From contig JAIQFO010000030.1 of assembly GCA_020073215.1 (NCBI GenBank), positions 1 to 62,875 of the forward strand: a DNA stretch of 62,875 nt. The letters run 5' to 3'. The notes under the pieces are model-generated. The model was not told where the DNA came from, searched no databases, and was given only the letters and a program-made list of their open reading frames with translations. A program made the translations under genes and the position numbers. Below are positions 1-8,800 of the stretch, one piece after another (position 1 is the stretch's first letter; every line of letters starts with the position of its first letter). The DNA is from Terriglobia bacterium. GTDB taxonomy: Bacteria > Acidobacteriota > Terriglobia > Terriglobales > Acidobacteriaceae.

Positions 1-89
1 CCGCTGCCGAGCTTCGCTCGGCTGGACAGCCGAGGGCGGCTGTCCCTACGCAACCTTGGACGGGCGGGGCGCCCGTCCCCACACGGGCT
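1..89. repeat. Palindromic repeat, family A (two units)
   Basis: Two adjacent inverted-repeat units lie here: a CCGAGCTTCGCTCGG hairpin followed by ACAGCCGAGGGCGGCTGT, then CGGGCGGGGCGCCCG ending in CCCCACACGGG. Near-identical units recur at 1641, 9799, 10540, 32970, 39229, 47830 and 51401. The right edge runs into the stop codon of the minus-strand gene ending at 88. Confidence 0.85.
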
Positions 90-438
90 AGTTCTTGGCT
101 GTGGCTTTGGGCGGGTCCTTGGGTGCGTCTTTTTGGGGGCCGAAGTTCGCGCTCAGATAATCCAGAAAGGCGGCGCGTTCAGAGTCGGGGATAACAGCGC
201 CCAGGCCTTCCATCTTTTCCAGTTCGCGGGACCATTGCCGGCGGGTGAGGTGCTGCTCGGTAATGCGTCCTGTGTTGTGACACTGGGTACAGGTGGCCTT
301 GATCTTGGCCCGCATGGGTCCGGGCGGAAGCGGCTTGCCGGGGACGCTGGGCGCTTGTGCGCTCGCCAGCACGATGGATGTGAACAGAAAGACGGCCGGG
401 AAAACTCGTTCGAACAAGCAGGATCTCCACACGCGCAC
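88..438 (-). CDS. Small exported mono-heme cytochrome c-like protein
   Basis: This 116-residue protein starts with a signal peptide (hydrophobic residues about 13-26, likely cut near ASA-Q) and carries one heme-binding motif CTQCH at residues 50-54. A methionine at about residue 76 is a plausible sixth ligand. The spacing (CxxCH, then RRQW, then a Met-Glu region and a final DYLxxNFG helix) resembles the small cytochrome domains attached to quinoprotein dehydrogenases, so a periplasmic electron carrier is likely. The C-terminus is a Lys/Pro-rich tail whose stop codon lies at the edge of a palindromic repeat. The gene is divergent from the TonB-C gene at 682, with 243 bp between. No partner dehydrogenase is adjacent, so its redox partner is unknown. 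Confidence 0.8.
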   Translation of the reverse strand: MRVWRSCLFERVFPAVFLFTSIVLASAQAPSVPGKPLPPGPMRAKIKATCTQCHNTGRITEQHLTRRQWSRELEKMEGLGAVIPDSERAAFLDYLSANFGPQKDAPKDPPKATAKN

Positions 439-681
439 GGCTGCTGGAGCCGATTAGAGTCGCACCCCCTCGGGCGCTGAAAACATGGTAGCAGGAGTTG
501 CCGGGCGTGGCGGTCAAGGCAGCCGAGACGCTGCCGAAGGCCGTCAAATCACGGCTTCTCCCCATCTTTCGCGGGTAGGGCCGCTCCCGGCCATCGAGGA
601 GTCACCTGGGGCCGATTACTTTCGACACCTTCCCGCTCATATCTCCTGCCGATAGATTCAAAGAAGAAGGCGATTTCCCCC

Positions 682-1011
682 ATGCGTCGAGCCGGCAGTT
701 TAATGATTGCGGTGGCACTGTGCGCCGGTCTGTTCGCGTGGACTAGCAGGGTTCAGGCGGGGGGCCGAGCGGAACGAAAATTGGTCAACAACGTTCCTGC
801 GGTTTATCCGGAAATTGCGAAACGTTACCACATTCGGGGGTTGGTGAAGCTGGAAGTTGTCGTGCGGGCAGATGGCAGCGTTAAGTCCGCAAAGGTGCTG
901 GGGGGAAGCCCACTGCTGATCGATTCTGCCGCCGAAGCCGTCCGTAAGTGGAAGTTTGAGCCTGCCTCCCAAGAGACGGTGGAGGATGTCCAACTTCGAT
1001 TCGGGGAGTAA
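682..1011 (+). CDS. Exported orphan TonB C-terminal domain protein
   Basis: The protein has 109 residues: an N-terminal signal sequence or anchor (hydrophobic to about residue 26) followed directly by a TonB C-terminal fold. Visible marks are VYPEIAKRYHIRGLVKLEV, the ADGSV turn and the AVRKWKFEPA motif near residue 90. Classical TonB has a membrane anchor and a long proline-rich linker, and both linker and ExbB/ExbD neighbours are missing here. It may therefore not energise a receptor. Stand-alone TonB-C domains are common in Acidobacteriota and their role is unclear. It converges on metH. Confidence 0.8.
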   Translation: MRRAGSLMIAVALCAGLFAWTSRVQAGGRAERKLVNNVPAVYPEIAKRYHIRGLVKLEVVVRADGSVKSAKVLGGSPLLIDSAAEAVRKWKFEPASQETVEDVQLRFGE

Positions 1012-1126
1012 CCGCAATCCTGCCTGTTACGGAACATCTACTCTTCTGACCGTACCTGCGTTCTTTCACGGCTGCCCACAGCGGGGTTAAGGTCGCATGC
1101 CTTCCGCGCGACTCGGCGGCGAAACC

Positions 1127-4100
1127 TCACACCACAAAATACTTGGCCGCCGGATGATGCACCACAATCGCCGACGTACTCTGTTCCGGCTCCAGCAGGA
1201 AGGCTGACGTCAGGCGCACGCCTACGTTCTCTTCGGGCTTTAGCAGCGCAAACAGCTTGGTCTGATCCTCCAGGTGGGGGCACGCGGGATAGCCAAACGA
1301 ATAGCGCGAGCCGCGATACTTCTGATGGAAGAGATCGCGAATGTGAGGAGAGTCTTCGGCAGCGATGCCCAACTCTTCCCGCATCTTCTTGTGATGGAAT
1401 TCGGCCAGGGCTTCCGCCGTCTCCACGCTTAGGCCGTGGAGGTATAGATAGCGCGTGTACTCTCCGCCCTCGAACAGGCGCTGTGTTTCTACGGACGCCT
1501 TGGGGCCGATGGTCACCAGGGAGAGGCCCAGCACATCCATTTTGCCGGAGGAGGGGGCGGCGAAGAAGTCGGAGATGCAGAGGCGGCGGCCCTCTTTCTG
1601 GCGGGGGAAGGTGAAGCGCAAGATTTCTTTAGGTGTAGGCTGCTGCCGAGCTTCGCTCGGCTTGGACGGGCGAGGTCGCCCGTCCCCACACGAGCCGTCC
1701 CCACACGAGCCCCACTGGCTTGGGTCGTAGACTACTATGTCGTTGCCGTCGCCTTGAGCGGGAAAATATCCGTAGACTACTTTGGGCTCGAACCAGGCGG
1801 CGGCGATTACTTCTTCTTCCAGTTTCTTTTTGATGGGACGATACTTCTCCTCAACCAGCCTTGCGTAATCTTCCTGCGACGCGGTTTTTAGCTGCCACTG
1901 GTTTTTGAACAACGCGGTGTCGTTGATGTAGTGGAAGAGTTCGCGCAGATCGTAATCCTTGACCACGCGCACGCCCCAGAACGGAGGCTCGGGAATATTC
2001 GGCGCATCGGTCACCACCGGGCTGCGTTCGGAAAACACCGGGCCGATCTCTTCATCTGCATCTACGGCCACCGCTTTGGAGTAATCCTTCACCGTTCGGC
2101 CGTCCTTCAGACGCGCCTCGCGCTTGCCGTCTTCCGCAGCTAGGTCCTCCATCACGTGCAGGCCCGCGAAAGCATCTTCTCCGTAGAACACGGCATTCGA
2201 ATACTCGCGGCGCAGATCGTCTTCTACGTACTTGCGGGTCAGGGCCGCGCCTCCACAGATCACCGGGTAGGTCAACTTCTGGCGCTCGAGTTCCTGGATG
2301 ACGTACTTCATCTCCAGCGTTGATTTCACCAGAAGGCCGCTCAGGCCAATGGCGTCGGCGTGGTGCTGCTGCGCCGAATGAATGATGGTGTCGCCGGGCT
2401 GCTTGATTCCCAGGTTCACGACTTTGTAGCCGTTGTTCGAGAGGATGATGTCGACGAGATTCTTTCCGATGTCGTGTACATCGCCTTTTACCGTGGCCAG
2501 GACAATCGTGCCTTTTTGCTGCGAGCCGGTTTTCTTCTCCATCTTCGGCTCCAGGTAGGCTACGGCCGCCTTCATGACTCCGGCGGAATCGAGCACCGAG
2601 GGTAACTGCATCTTGCGGGCTCCGAAGAGGTCGCCTACTGTCTTCATGCCGTCGAGCAAGACGGTGTTGATCAGGTCCAGCGGCTTGTATTCGACCAGCG
2701 CGGCTTCCAGCAACTCTTCCAGCGTTCGCTTGGTCTGGCCTTCGCCCACCGATCTTTCGCCGTTGATGATGGCGTACTTCAACTTGTCTTCGAGGGAGAG
2801 GGTTTCGACGTGCGCCGTGGTCTGCGCCTGCGACTTGCCTTTTATGCCGGCGAAATGCTGCATGTAAACCTGCAGGGGATCGCCGTTCGAACGGTCCTGA
2901 TAAATCAGCTTGCGCGCCAGTTCCACCTCTTCGGCCGGAATTTTGTAGAGCGGGTAAATCTTTGTGTAGTTGACGATGGCAACGTCCAGGCCATTTTCTA
3001 CCGCCTCGTGCAGAAACACCGAGTTCAAGACGCGGCGCGGATAGGCGTCGAGGCCGAAGCTGATGTTGCTTACCCCGAGCACGGTTTTGACTTCCGGAAG
3101 TTCTTCGCGGATGCGCTTTACCGCTTTCAAGGTTTCGATGCCCGCGCTCCGGTATTCTTCCTGGCCGGTCGAAATCGGGAGAGTCAGGGCGTCGAAGAGC
3201 AGGTCCACGGGACGGATGCCGTATTTCTGCGTCGCCAGATCGAAGATGCGATGCGCGATGGCAACTTTCTTGTCGGCGGTCAGGGCCATGCCCTGTTCGT
3301 CGATGGTCAGCGCGATCACGGCTGCGCCGTAGCGTTTGGCCATCGGCAACACTTTCGAGGTCCGCTTCTCGCCGTCTTCCAGATTGATGGAGTTGATGAT
3401 GGGTTTGCCGGGGATGCGCTTGAGCGCTTCTTCGACGACGTCAGCTTCGGTGCTGTCGATCAGGATCGGCGCGGGCACCCGGGTTGCGATTTTTTCCAGG
3501 ATGGCGGAGATGTAGCCCTTTTCGTCTTCGCCGACGATGGCGCAGCACAGGTCGAGCATGTGCGAGCCTTCGTTGGCCAGTTTCTTGGCGAGGGAAAGAA
3601 TGTCGCCGTACTTTTTCGCCTGGACTAGCTTGCGGAAATGATCGACGCGCGTGGTGGTATTCATTTCCTCGGCTACGATCAGGGGTTTCGGCTCCAGATC
3701 GAGGGGGACCGAAGTGTAGGCGCTGGAGGCGGCGGCTGCCGGCTTCACATCGCGCTTTGCGGGCTCGACCCCGGAGACGGCATCGACCACGGCTTTCAGA
3801 TGTTCGGGAGTCGTGCCGCAACAGCCGCCGACGATTCTTACGCCGTAATCTTTTACAAAATGTTTGTGATACTCGGCCAAGTCTTTCGGCGCCAGCTTGT
3901 AGACGGCATGGCCACCCACGTTCTGCGGCAGTCCGGCATTCGGTAGGATCGAAATCAACTTGGTGGAGTTCAGGCCCAGATAGCGGACGGCTTCATTCAT
4001 CTCCGCCGGGCCGGTGGCGCAATTCAGGCCGATGATGTCCACGTCGTACGGTTCGAGCGCGGTCAGGGCGGCGCCGATCTCGGTTCCGAGCAGCATGGTT

Positions 4101-4684
4101 CCAGATTCCTGCAGCGTGACTTGCACGGTCACGGGCAGGCGCTTGCCAGCTTTGCGCAACGCCTCCAGAGCGCCTACAGTGGCAATTTTCGCCTGCAGCA
4201 GATCCTGGCAGGTTTCGATCAGCAGGACATCGACGCCGCCCTCGATCAGGGCCGAGGCCTGCTCTTCATACGCGGCCACCATGGCGTCCCAACCGATGTG
4301 TCCGAGCGAGGGCAATTTCGTTGTGGGGCCCATCGATCCGGCTACGAACCTTGGCTTGCCGTTGGTCGAAAATTGTTGCGCCACTTCCCTGGCGAGTTGC
4401 GCTGCCTTTACGTTGATCTCGCGAACTTTGTCTCGGAGATCGAACTCGCCTAGAACCAGGCTTGTGCCGCCGAAGGTGTTCGTCTCGACTACGTCGCAGC
4501 CCACTTGGAAGAAGTCGGCGTGAATTTCGCGGATGATATCGGGACGGCTGAGCACGAGAACTTCACTGCAGTTCTCCTTGCCCCAGTAATCGTCCAGGGT
4601 GGGGTTGCGCTTCTGGATGTTGGTGCCCATGGCGCCGTCGTAGATGACAACGCGTTCGTTTACGGTTTGGAGAAAATTCGTCAT
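1127..4684 (-). CDS. metH: Cobalamin-dependent methionine synthase
   Basis: This enzyme transfers the methyl group of 5-methyltetrahydrofolate to homocysteine through cobalamin. All four modules are present in 1185 residues. The homocysteine domain (1-305) has zinc ligands Cys222 and Cys288-Cys289 (GGCCGTT). The pterin-binding domain spans about 335-600. The B12 cap and binding domains span about 620-850, with lower-ligand motif DVHDIG and His737. The SAM-dependent reactivation domain spans about 890-1185 (GYPACPHLEDQ). Oddly, a palindromic repeat (1641-1709) is translated in frame as residues 992-1014, a Gly/Arg/Pro-rich insert near the start of the reactivation domain. Upstream I see only repeats and no recognisable cobalamin or SAM riboswitch. 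The ATG at 4684 is preceded by a weak GAAGG. Confidence 0.97.
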   Translation of the reverse strand: MTNFLQTVNERVVIYDGAMGTNIQKRNPTLDDYWGKENCSEVLVLSRPDIIREIHADFFQVGCDVVETNTFGGTSLVLGEFDLRDKVREINVKAAQLAREVAQQFSTNGKPRFVAGSMGPTTKLPSLGHIGWDAMVAAYEEQASALIEGGVDVLLIETCQDLLQAKIATVGALEALRKAGKRLPVTVQVTLQESGTMLLGTEIGAALTALEPYDVDIIGLNCATGPAEMNEAVRYLGLNSTKLISILPNAGLPQNVGGHAVYKLAPKDLAEYHKHFVKDYGVRIVGGCCGTTPEHLKAVVDAVSGVEPAKRDVKPAAAASSAYTSVPLDLEPKPLIVAEEMNTTTRVDHFRKLVQAKKYGDILSLAKKLANEGSHMLDLCCAIVGEDEKGYISAILEKIATRVPAPILIDSTEADVVEEALKRIPGKPIINSINLEDGEKRTSKVLPMAKRYGAAVIALTIDEQGMALTADKKVAIAHRIFDLATQKYGIRPVDLLFDALTLPISTGQEEYRSAGIETLKAVKRIREELPEVKTVLGVSNISFGLDAYPRRVLNSVFLHEAVENGLDVAIVNYTKIYPLYKIPAEEVELARKLIYQDRSNGDPLQVYMQHFAGIKGKSQAQTTAHVETLSLEDKLKYAIINGERSVGEGQTKRTLEELLEAALVEYKPLDLINTVLLDGMKTVGDLFGARKMQLPSVLDSAGVMKAAVAYLEPKMEKKTGSQQKGTIVLATVKGDVHDIGKNLVDIILSNNGYKVVNLGIKQPGDTIIHSAQQHHADAIGLSGLLVKSTLEMKYVIQELERQKLTYPVICGGAALTRKYVEDDLRREYSNAVFYGEDAFAGLHVMEDLAAEDGKREARLKDGRTVKDYSKAVAVDADEEIGPVFSERSPVVTDAPNIPEPPFWGVRVVKDYDLRELFHYINDTALFKNQWQLKTASQEDYARLVEEKYRPIKKKLEEEVIAAAWFEPKVVYGYFPAQGDGNDIVVYDPSQWGSCGDGSCGDGRPRPSKPSEARQQPTPKEILRFTFPRQKEGRRLCISDFFAAPSSGKMDVLGLSLVTIGPKASVETQRLFEGGEYTRYLYLHGLSVETAEALAEFHHKKMREELGIAAEDSPHIRDLFHQKYRGSRYSFGYPACPHLEDQTKLFALLKPEENVGVRLTSAFLLEPEQSTSAIVVHHPAAKYFVV
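1641..1709. repeat. Family A palindromic repeat inside metH
   Basis: It holds a CCGAGCTTCGCTCGG hairpin, then CGGGCGAGGTCGCCCG and CCCCACACGAG, with the last segment duplicated. It is in frame and keeps the metH reading frame open, adding about 23 residues that homologues should lack. Confidence 0.85.
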
Positions 4685-4702
4685 GAGCCTTCGGTCGTGA
4701 CC

Positions 4703-4934
4703 TCAGCGGCTAAAGCCGCTCTTGTAACCATGCAGATTCCGCAGCGGTGAAGTGTGTGCGTGAGAACTCGGTCGTCCCTCGGGGACTTGAATGATTTCTT
4801 GCACTTTTCCCAGCGCTGAAGCGCTGGGCTAAGCTCGGTCGCCCCTCCGGGGCTACATTCTCCTGTGCTTTGTTCCCCCAGACTGTCCGAAAACCAGTTC
4901 TCAGGCTGAAGCGCTGCGCCACCCAAAATCAAGT
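4703..4934. repeat. Cluster of family D palindromes upstream of metH
   Basis: The 397-bp gap 4685-5081 holds no gene. It contains short palindromes of the GGCTaAAGCC type: AGCGGCTAAAGCCGCT at 4704, CCCAGCGCTGAAGCGCTGGG at 4809 and GCCCCTCCGGGGC at 4841. A copy of GCTGAAGCGC followed by CCACCCAAAATCAA lies near 4909, and the same string recurs near 61463. Confidence 0.7.
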
Positions 4935-4964
4935 GCAAACGCAAATTCCCATGAAAACGCGGCG

Positions 4965-5012
4965 TGGGAATCCCACCCTTGCGCAGAGAACGCGCAAGGA
5001 TGGGGCACCCGC
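4965..5012. repeat. Palindromic repeat, family C
   Basis: The arms GGAATCCCACCCTTGCGC and GCGCAAGGATGGGGCACCC flank the spacer AGAGAAC. The same framework occurs inside the beta-propeller gene at 6097 and, inverted, at 61556. Confidence 0.75.
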
Positions 5013-5081
5013 CATTGCTTTCCCATACAGCAACGCCGGCCCCTTCGGGACCGGCGCTTGAAAGAAGAATCTCGAAGTTCG

Positions 5082-5612
5082 CTAACTCCCCGGGATCATC
5101 TGCGTGGGCGCGCCAACCTCAGTTTCGGCGCCGTTAAAGACGGCATTGGCACCCATGTGCGCGGGAGCAATCGACAGCAACTGTTCCTTGCGGTAAATCA
5201 GATTGCTGGCGTTGAAACTGGCCAGCTCAAAGCCGTGACCGTGCGTAATCGCATCGGTGGGGCAAGCTTCCACGCAATAGCCGCAAAATATGCATCGATT
5301 GTAGTCGATGTTATAGACGCGGGCGTAGCGCTCGGCGCCCGAGACCCGGTTCTCCGCGGTGTTTTCCGCGGCTTCAATATAGATGCAATTGGAGGGGCAG
5401 GCGGCGGCGCAGAGGAAACAGGCTACACATTTTTCCAGGCCGTTTTCGTCGCGCTGCAGCACGTGCATGCCGCGAAAACGTTCCTGGAACTTCGCGCCTT
5501 TCAGGGGGCCGGGACCGTCGGGATAGTTTTCGACGATGGAGGGCTGAAACATCTCCTTCAGGGTGATGGTCATGCCCTGGGCGACGGCTCCGATGTTCTT
5601 GATCACGGACAT
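5082..5612 (-). CDS. nuoI: NADH-quinone oxidoreductase subunit I (2x[4Fe-4S] ferredoxin type)
   Basis: This is the 176-residue subunit of complex I that carries clusters N6a and N6b between the peripheral arm and the quinone site. Two complete cluster motifs are visible: CVACFLCAAACP (Cys62, 65, 68, 72) and CIFCGYCVEACP (Cys107, 110, 113, 117). The NuoI-type tail (GHGFELASFNASNLIY) is also present. Length matches the family. No other nuo gene is nearby, so it is either an isolated copy or a split-off locus. It is read toward metH and is divergent from the large secreted protein at 5801. A ferredoxin of another complex is a less likely reading because of the conserved NuoI tail. Confidence 0.9.
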   Translation of the reverse strand: MSVIKNIGAVAQGMTITLKEMFQPSIVENYPDGPGPLKGAKFQERFRGMHVLQRDENGLEKCVACFLCAAACPSNCIYIEAAENTAENRVSGAERYARVYNIDYNRCIFCGYCVEACPTDAITHGHGFELASFNASNLIYRKEQLLSIAPAHMGANAVFNGAETEVGAPTQMIPGS

Positions 5613-5651
5613 GCTTTGTCATTATAGCGGATGTGGGGGCGGGGACGGATT

Positions 5652-5678
5652 TCAGTTCTCAGTTGTCAGTTGTCAGTC
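5652..5678. repeat. CAGTTCTCAGTTGTCAGT-type simple repeat (family F)
   Basis: Tandem copies of CAGTT(C/G)T lie upstream of the gene at 5801. The same sequence type occurs in frame inside lhr at 38790-38819. Confidence 0.7.
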
Positions 5679-5800
5679 TTTTGCTGTTTCTGGTTGGCTA
5701 CCAAGGACGGGGGGACTTTCGTGGACGTGGAAATCTTTGTCGGAGCGCCCACACTGGAGGTGCGCCGAATTCGCGCCATCTTGATGTGGCCTTTCCATTT

Positions 5801-8800
5801 ATGACCAGCCGTGGGTTGCGCTCTTCTCTTCTGCTTTTCATCGTTATTTTTCTCACTTTCTTTTCAGGCCTGGTGTCGGGTCAGGAATCTGATCGGAAGA
5901 CAGTGGCTCGGCCTCCCCAATCTGGGGCTGAGCGCGACGGGGATCGTCGCTATCTGCGGGACGACTTGAGCTGGAATTGGAACCGGCGGGGGCGGAGCGT
6001 GCCTCCGGGAAGATCGGCGGCGGGGCTGCGGTTTCGGGCCTACCGGCAGAAGATGGCTTTCCGGGCACAACGCGCTACGGCGGCTGCGCCTACCAACCCA
6101 CTCATCGCAAAAGACGCGATGAGTGGGGCACCCGCTTCGTCCCATTCCGACTCGCCCTATTCGGGGTCGACCGTGTGGGCTCCTCTGGGGCCGGCTCCGC
6201 TGGCTTCCGATGCTACGGGGGATGGCGCGCAGGATTACAACTGGGTTTCGGGGCGCGCTACATCGGTGCTGATCGATCCGGCGGACAATTCCGGCAACAC
6301 GGTGCTGCTGGGCGGAGCGTACGGCGGTCTTTGGAAATCGACGAACGCGGGGAGTCTTAGTTCCAATCCTGCCGGCGTCACTTGGCAGGCTTTGATTGAC
6401 GATCAGCCTACGCTGGCGGTGGGCGCGATTGCTTTGCAGCCGGGGAACAGCAACGTCATTCTGGTTGGGACCGGGGAAACGAACAGTTCGGGCGATTCGT
6501 ATTACGGACTGGGAATTCTGCGTTCGGCGGATGGAGGTTCGACGTGGTCCGAGATCCAGAGCGCGGGGACGGGGCAGTCTTTTCTTGGAATCGGTTTCAG
6601 CAAGATCGCGTTCAGCACGGCGAACCACAACCTGGTGGTGGCGGCGACGGCGGGCGACAACGGCCTCGACCTTGGACTGGAAAACGATGGGAATTCGACG
6701 GCTCGCGGACTTTATTACTCGCAGGACGGCGGAGCGACGTGGAATCGCGTCACTCTGTCGGACAGCGCGGCTCCCGCTTCGGCTACGGCGGTGGTTTACA
6801 ACGCGAGCCAGGGGGCGTTTTACGCTTTTATCCGGCGACACGGGCTGTATTCCTCGACCGACGGACAGCACTTTACGCGGCTGACTACGCAACCTACCTC
6901 GGGCTTGTCATCCGCGAACTGCCCGGCAGGTTCGAACGCGACCACTTGCCCGATCTATCGCGGCGAGTTTGCGGTGGTGCCAGGGCGCAACGAAATGTAT
7001 GCGTGGGTGGTCGACGTGCAGACGGACAACAATGGAAATCCGGCGCCGGCCGATGAGGGAATCTGGCGATCAACCAACGGCGGGACGAGTTGGACGCACA
7101 TCCCCGACCATGGCATCACGAACTGCGGGGATAGCGCGTTTGGTCCAGGCTACAGCGGCTGCGGGGTGGAACAGGGATATTACAACCTGGAGTTGGCGGC
7201 GGTTCCGAATGCCGCCGGAACGGATATTTACGGGGGCGCGATCAATCTTTATAAGTGCACGATTGCTTCCGGGGGCACAACTTGCACGCAAGGCGACTGG
7301 ATCAATTTGACCCATGTCTATGGGTGCAGTCCGCTGGGGGCGCCGGCGCATGTGCATCCCGACCAGCACGGAATCGCATTCATGGTGGCCGGTGGCAAAG
7401 CGGTGGGCTACTTCGCGCACGATGGCGGAATCAGCCGTACGCTCGACGGCTATGCCGGGCTCACCACGGGCAGTTGCGCGGGGACGAATCAGTTTGACAG
7501 CTTGAGCGAGAGCCTGGGATCGATGACGGAATTCGTTTCCGTCTCGGTGCACCCCACGAACGCGGACATTCTGCTCGGCGGAACGCAGGATAACGGGTCG
7601 CCTAAAGCCAGCAGCGCGACCAGCAGCAGTACCTGGCAGAATGCGCTCGGTGGGGACGGCGGATTCAATGCCATCAATCCCACGAACCCCAGCGAGTGGT
7701 TTGCGGCGAATCCCTACGTCACGATTTTGAAGTGCGAGTTGGGAACGGCTTGTAATGACAGCGGGTTTTCCGAGGTCGTCAGTTCCGCGAATCTCGGCGG
7801 AGATCAGGGAGCTTTCTATACTCCGTACATTCTCGATCCGCAGAATACGAGCGAAATGCTGGTGGGGACTTGCCGGGTGTGGCGGGTCAGCACCAGCGGA
7901 ACCGCACCGCTCGAACTCAGCGATGACTTTGACACGTTGGGGACCGGAGTGTGTACGGGGGGTGAAATCAACCTGGTGACGGCGCTGGCTGCGGGCGGTC
8001 CCAAAGACGCGAACAACAATTCGACGGTGGTGTATGCGGTGACGAACGGATACGGGCCGCTCAGCGGGATGCCGGGCGGCGAAGTTTGGGTTACGACCAA
8101 CGCCGGCGTCACGCTGATGACGAATGTTACGCAAAATGTGAATCCGAACGGGTATGCGATTTCGTCGGTTGCGATGGATAAGTCCGATGCGACGGGCACG
8201 ACGGCGTATGTGGGGATTATGGGATTCAGCACGCCGGCGTTTTCCACGCCGCATGTGTGGAAGACGGTGAACGCGGGCGCGAGTTGGGCGGACTGGACGG
8301 GGACGGGGCTGCCTGACGCTCCGGTGAACGCGCTGCTGGTGGATGCCTCGGTTACTCCTGCTCAGATCTATGCGGGAACCGATGTCGGCGTTTTTGTGAG
8401 CTCGACAACGGCGGCGAGCTGGACGGAAGTTGGTCCAGCGCCGGGGCCTGGGATGTCGGGATTTCTGCCGGACGCGCCGGTGACGGCGTTGCAGATGTTT
8501 CATCCTGACGCGGGCACGAAAACGCTGGTGGCATCGACGTACGGGCGGGGCATCTGGAACTATGCTCTGGTGACGTCGCCAAACTACACGAATGTGATTT
8601 CGAATTCGCCGCAAACGGTGTTTCCGGCGCAGACGGCCACGTTCAACGGGGCGCTGACGGCGAAGAACGGGTACTCGAGCGCGGTGAACCTGAGTTGCAC
8701 GGGCTCGGCTCCGTCGACCTGCACGCTGCAGCCGAAGCAGGAAACGCCGTCTGCGACCTACACGCTGACCGCAGGCGGCGGCGTCGGCGATTACAGCTTC

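Noticed and set aside
2810..3628. 272-residue open frame on the plus strand
   Set aside because: It is antisense to metH, has no start signal or motif, and metH is certain.
4685..5081. Cobalamin or SAM riboswitch upstream of metH
   Set aside because: I looked for the B12-box and SAM motifs and saw only short palindromic repeats.
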